From positions 1 to 8,394 of the forward strand of contig CAKPAL010000032.1 in NCBI GenBank assembly GCA_934132925.1: a DNA stretch of 8,394 nt, in the 5' to 3' direction. The notes under the pieces were generated by a model, which was not told the origin of the DNA, did not search any database, and worked only from the letters and a program-made list of their open reading frames with translations. The DNA comes from an uncultured Bacilli bacterium (GTDB taxonomy: Bacteria; Bacillota_I; Bacilli_A; RF39; UBA660). The position numbers and the translations under genes are program-made. This document shows, piece after piece, positions 5,985-8,394 of this stretch (the stretch's first letter is position 1; the number at the start of each line of letters is the position of its first letter).

Positions 5985-6047
5985 ATAGTTATATGTTATT
6001 TGGGACTTTTTTGATGATTATATGTTGTTTGTTAACTTATTAGTAAC

Positions 6048-6075
6048 AAAAAGAACTAATTCTTGTCATTAGTTC
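6048..6075 (-). terminator. topA intrinsic terminator overlapping the stop codon
   Basis: On the minus strand GAACTAAT (6075-6068) pairs with ATTAGTTC (6060-6053) over a 7-nt loop and is followed by five T (6052-6048). The 5' arm and loop are the last topA codons, and the TAG stop (6058-6056) lies in the 3' arm, so coding sequence and terminator are superimposed. Confidence 0.85.
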
Positions 6076-8104
6076 TTTCATAATCGCAATTAGTACATTT
6101 TACTTTATCTTTTTTTATCGTTAAGGTGCCATGACAATTAGGACATGGTTCTGGTAGTGGTTCATCCCAGGTAGCAAAATCACATTTTGGATAATTAGAG
6201 CAGCCATAGAATATCTTACCCTTTTTTGTTTTTCTTTCGACCACTTTACCATCACATTTTGGACAGTTCATTATTTCTTTTACTTCCTTCTCTTCTTTTT
6301 CATTTTTGATATACTTGCATGTTGGATAGTTGGAGCAGGCAGTAAACTTGCCATATCTACTTTGTTTGATTACCATTGGACTACCACAGTTTGGGCAGTT
6401 TTCTCCAGTTGGTTCGGCAACTTTTTTCTGCATTTCTTTAAAGGCCACTTCAACTTTAGGTTCAAAGTCTTTATAGAATAAAGTAAGTAATTTATCCCAT
6501 TCTAAATCGCCCTCTGCGATTCTATCAAGATCATTTTCCATGTTTCTAGTATATTCAACATTGATTATATCTTTGAAGAATTCCTGCAACTTATCGGTTG
6601 TTTCGATACCCATATCTGTTGGAACAAACTTTTTATCTACTAATTTTACATAATCACGTTCTTCGATAGTAGCTATAGTTTTGGCATAAGTAGATGGTCT
6701 TCCGATACCTAATTCTTCCATTTCTTTGATTAGTTTACTTTCGGTGTATCTAGCAGGTGGTTTGGTAGTATGAGATGAGTATTCAATATTATTTGATACA
6801 ACAACATTACTTTTATAAGCACTGAAGTCTGGTAAAATAATATCTTCACTATCTTCATATTTATTATATACTTTTAAATAACCATCAAATAGTAATACTT
6901 GACCGGTTGTTTTGAACTGATAGTTATTATTATCTAATATAACAGAAGTTGCTTCAAATTTAGCATCTTTCATTAGTGATGCTAATGCTCTATAATAAAT
7001 TAAGCTATATAATTTGTATTCATCATTAGATAAATATTCTTTTATTTTATCAGGTGTATAATTTATATTAGTAGGTCTTATAGCCTCATGCGCATCTTGA
7101 ACATTTTCTGTCTTATTACTTTTCTTTACATAGCCAACATATTCACTACCATAGGTATCTTTGATATAACCATAAGTCATTTTGGTAAACTCATCGGATA
7201 ATCTTATGGAGTCTGTTCTCATATATGATATTAGTCCTTCTGCTCCATCTTTTAGATTTATTCCTTCATATAACTTTTGAGCGATGACCATTGTTTTTTT
7301 GGAACTGAAGCCTAATTTAGTAGAGGCCTCCTGCTGCATGGTACTAGTAGTGAATGGGGCCTTACTCTTTTTGTTTTTTTCTTTCTTATCAACTGATTCT
7401 ATTTTGAAAGCATTTGATAATTTACTTAATATTTCTTTAGCTTCAGCTTCTTTTTTTATTTCAATCTTCTTATGATTGTATGTTTCTAGTTTAGCAGTAA
7501 AGTCATTAAATGTTGCTTCAATTTCGAAATATTCTTCAGGTATGAAAGCCGCTATTTCTCTTTCTCTATCGACGATAAGTTTAAGGGCGACAGATTGTAC
7601 TCTACCAGCAGATTTTCCACCAGTTTTTGATTGCATTAATTTGCTTAATCTAAAACCAATTATTCGGTCTAGTATTCTTCTAGTCTCTTGAGACTTTACG
7701 AGATTATCATCTATCTTTCTTGCTTTATCAAAAGATCCTAGAACGGCTGATTTGGTTATTTCATTGAAGACGATTCTTTGATATCCTTCCTCTTGCAAAC
7801 CTAATGTATCATATAAATGCCAACTTATAGCCTCTCCTTCACGATCGGGGTCGGTTGCTAAATAAACAAAGTCAGCATCTTTAACATCTTTTTTTAATTC
7901 TTTTACTAATTTAGTCTTTCCTTTTATTATTTTATAATCAGGTTTAAAGTCATTATCTATATCAACTCCAAAACCATATTTACCTGAAGTTGATAGATCT
8001 CTTATATGACCTAATGATGATACTACTTTAAACTCTTTTCCTAGGTATTTTTCAATTGTCTTACTTTTATGTGGAGACTCCACTATTACTAATTTTTTTG
8101 ACAT
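6056..8104 (-). CDS. topA: DNA topoisomerase I (type IA)
   Basis: TopA relaxes negative supercoils through a transient 5'-phosphotyrosine link and balances gyrase. The 682-residue protein is full length for a Bacillota TopA. It opens with the TOPRIM domain: KKLVIVESPHKSKTIEKYLG with E9, then ATDPDREGEAISWHL with D85 and D87 for Mg2+. The QSVALKLIVDRERE helix and the strand-passage domains follow. The catalytic tyrosine is Y294 in GLISYMRTDS, and HEAIRPTN and GIGRPSTYA are also present. Three C-terminal zinc modules close it: C570/C573/C590/C596, C614/C617/C635/C641 and a shorter ribbon C654/C657/C670/C673. All expected residues are present, so it should be active. The ATG at 8104 follows AAGGA with 8-9 nt spacing. 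Two promoter candidates lie upstream, and the terminator overlaps the stop. topA often follows dprA in Bacillota; whether it does here lies outside the window. Confidence 0.98.
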   Translation of the reverse strand: MSKKLVIVESPHKSKTIEKYLGKEFKVVSSLGHIRDLSTSGKYGFGVDIDNDFKPDYKIIKGKTKLVKELKKDVKDADFVYLATDPDREGEAISWHLYDTLGLQEEGYQRIVFNEITKSAVLGSFDKARKIDDNLVKSQETRRILDRIIGFRLSKLMQSKTGGKSAGRVQSVALKLIVDREREIAAFIPEEYFEIEATFNDFTAKLETYNHKKIEIKKEAEAKEILSKLSNAFKIESVDKKEKNKKSKAPFTTSTMQQEASTKLGFSSKKTMVIAQKLYEGINLKDGAEGLISYMRTDSIRLSDEFTKMTYGYIKDTYGSEYVGYVKKSNKTENVQDAHEAIRPTNINYTPDKIKEYLSNDEYKLYSLIYYRALASLMKDAKFEATSVILDNNNYQFKTTGQVLLFDGYLKVYNKYEDSEDIILPDFSAYKSNVVVSNNIEYSSHTTKPPARYTESKLIKEMEELGIGRPSTYAKTIATIEERDYVKLVDKKFVPTDMGIETTDKLQEFFKDIINVEYTRNMENDLDRIAEGDLEWDKLLTLFYKDFEPKVEVAFKEMQKKVAEPTGENCPNCGSPMVIKQSRYGKFTACSNYPTCKYIKNEKEEKEVKEIMNCPKCDGKVVERKTKKGKIFYGCSNYPKCDFATWDEPLPEPCPNCHGTLTIKKDKVKCTNCDYERTNDKN

Positions 8105-8125
8105 AAAATCCGTCCTTCCTTGTAC

Positions 8126-8154
8126 ATTATAACTATTCTTTAATCAAAAAGCAA
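8126..8154 (-). promoter_or_regulatory. topA proximal promoter P1
   Basis: The minus strand has -35 TTGCTT (8154-8149), a 17-nt spacer and a perfect -10 TATAAT (8131-8126). It would start about 14 nt before the topA ATG, just upstream of the ribosome site. The -35 overlaps AAAAGTACTTG, which also overlaps the lon -35 in the same register. Confidence 0.75.
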
Positions 8155-8267
8155 GTACTTTTTAGTATTTTATATTTCTCTCATAGATAATTCTATTACT
8201 TTAATATTATATTATACTTGTATTTAATTAATCTTATATGCTTGATATAATTATTTTGGTAATTTCT

Positions 8268-8296
8268 ATTATAATATGGTTATTTTTTATTGTCAA
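8268..8296 (-). promoter_or_regulatory. Distal promoter P2 with perfect consensus boxes
   Basis: The minus strand has TTGACA (8296-8291), exactly 17 nt, then TATAAT (8273-8268): full consensus in both boxes with ideal spacing. Transcription from near 8261 would give a topA leader of about 157 nt, with no clear reading frame or strong hairpin in it, or a small RNA. It sits just downstream of a terminator-like hairpin. Confidence 0.7.
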
Positions 8297-8313
8297 TGGA
8301 TTATTTTGATATT

Positions 8314-8341
8314 AATAAAATAGTCCTCTGGTGATGAGGAC
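8314..8341 (-). terminator. Terminator-like hairpin upstream of topA (inner)
   Basis: On the minus strand GTCCTC (8341-8336) pairs with GAGGAC (8328-8323) around a 7-nt loop ATCACCA and is followed by TATTTTATT. The stem is GC-rich for this DNA; the U-run is interrupted. It probably ends a minus-strand gene lying beyond 8394. Confidence 0.5.
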
Positions 8342-8349
8342 CACTTATA

Positions 8350-8374
8350 TATAAAACATAAGATTTCTCTTATG
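8350..8374 (-). terminator. Terminator-like hairpin upstream of topA (outer)
   Basis: On the minus strand CATAAGA (8374-8368) pairs with TCTTATG (8363-8357) around a GAAA tetraloop and is followed by TTTTATA. The GNRA loop would stabilise an otherwise AT-rich stem. Together with the next hairpin it forms a tandem terminator for an upstream gene outside the window. Confidence 0.45.
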
Positions 8375-8394
8375 ACATTATATATTATGCTAGT

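Noticed and set aside
1..8394. Mycoplasma-type genetic code (TGA = Trp)
   Set aside because: Trp is encoded by TGG in the long frames, none needs TGA readthrough, and a wall-synthesis PBP is present.
1..8394. Mobile element or prophage boundary
   Set aside because: No transposase, integrase, tRNA or flanking inverted/direct repeats of insertion type were found; all recognised genes are housekeeping.

Overview
The window comes from an AT-rich, walled member of the Bacillota, probably in the Bacilli/Erysipelotrichia neighbourhood. The grounds are the very AT-rich sequence, AGGAGG-type ribosome sites, sigma-A-like promoters (TTGNNN - 16/17 - TATNNT), and the recU-ponA gene pair, which is a hallmark of Bacillota. 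Tryptophan is read from TGG and no in-frame TGA interrupts the genes, so the Mycoplasma code is not in use. A bifunctional penicillin-binding protein shows that the cell makes peptidoglycan. No species can be named from the sequence.

Layout. Positions 1-1058 (minus) hold the first 352 codons of the ATP-dependent protease Lon, cut by the window edge inside the Walker A motif. Positions 1059-1517 are a divergent intergenic region. It carries the lon promoter and a lon leader hairpin. It also carries an unexplained group of four stem-loops sharing one core geometry, a competing long-range pairing, a weak terminator-like hairpin and the recU -10 box. Positions 1527-5178 (plus) are recU (Holliday-junction resolvase) and a ponA-like class A PBP of 1038 residues, overlapping by 17 nt. 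A strong bidirectional terminator separates ponA from a convergent orphan gene (5215-5910, minus) with its own promoter. topA (6056-8104, minus) follows, with its own terminator. Positions 8105-8394 hold two candidate topA promoters, one with perfect consensus boxes, and two terminator-like hairpins that presumably end an upstream minus-strand gene outside the window.

The genes are housekeeping: proteolysis (lon), recombination and chromosome segregation (recU), wall synthesis (ponA) and DNA supercoiling (topA). recU and ponA form an operon as in Bacillus. The unusual material is the hairpin group between lon and recU, which no coding feature explains. Smaller oddities are Glu-to-Asp changes at presumed catalytic positions in both RecU and the PBP, a two-helix membrane hairpin plus a very basic linker at the PBP N-terminus, and an 11-bp element shared in the same register by the lon and topA promoters. 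I see no clear new defence or mobile system; the hairpin group is the best candidate for something undescribed.
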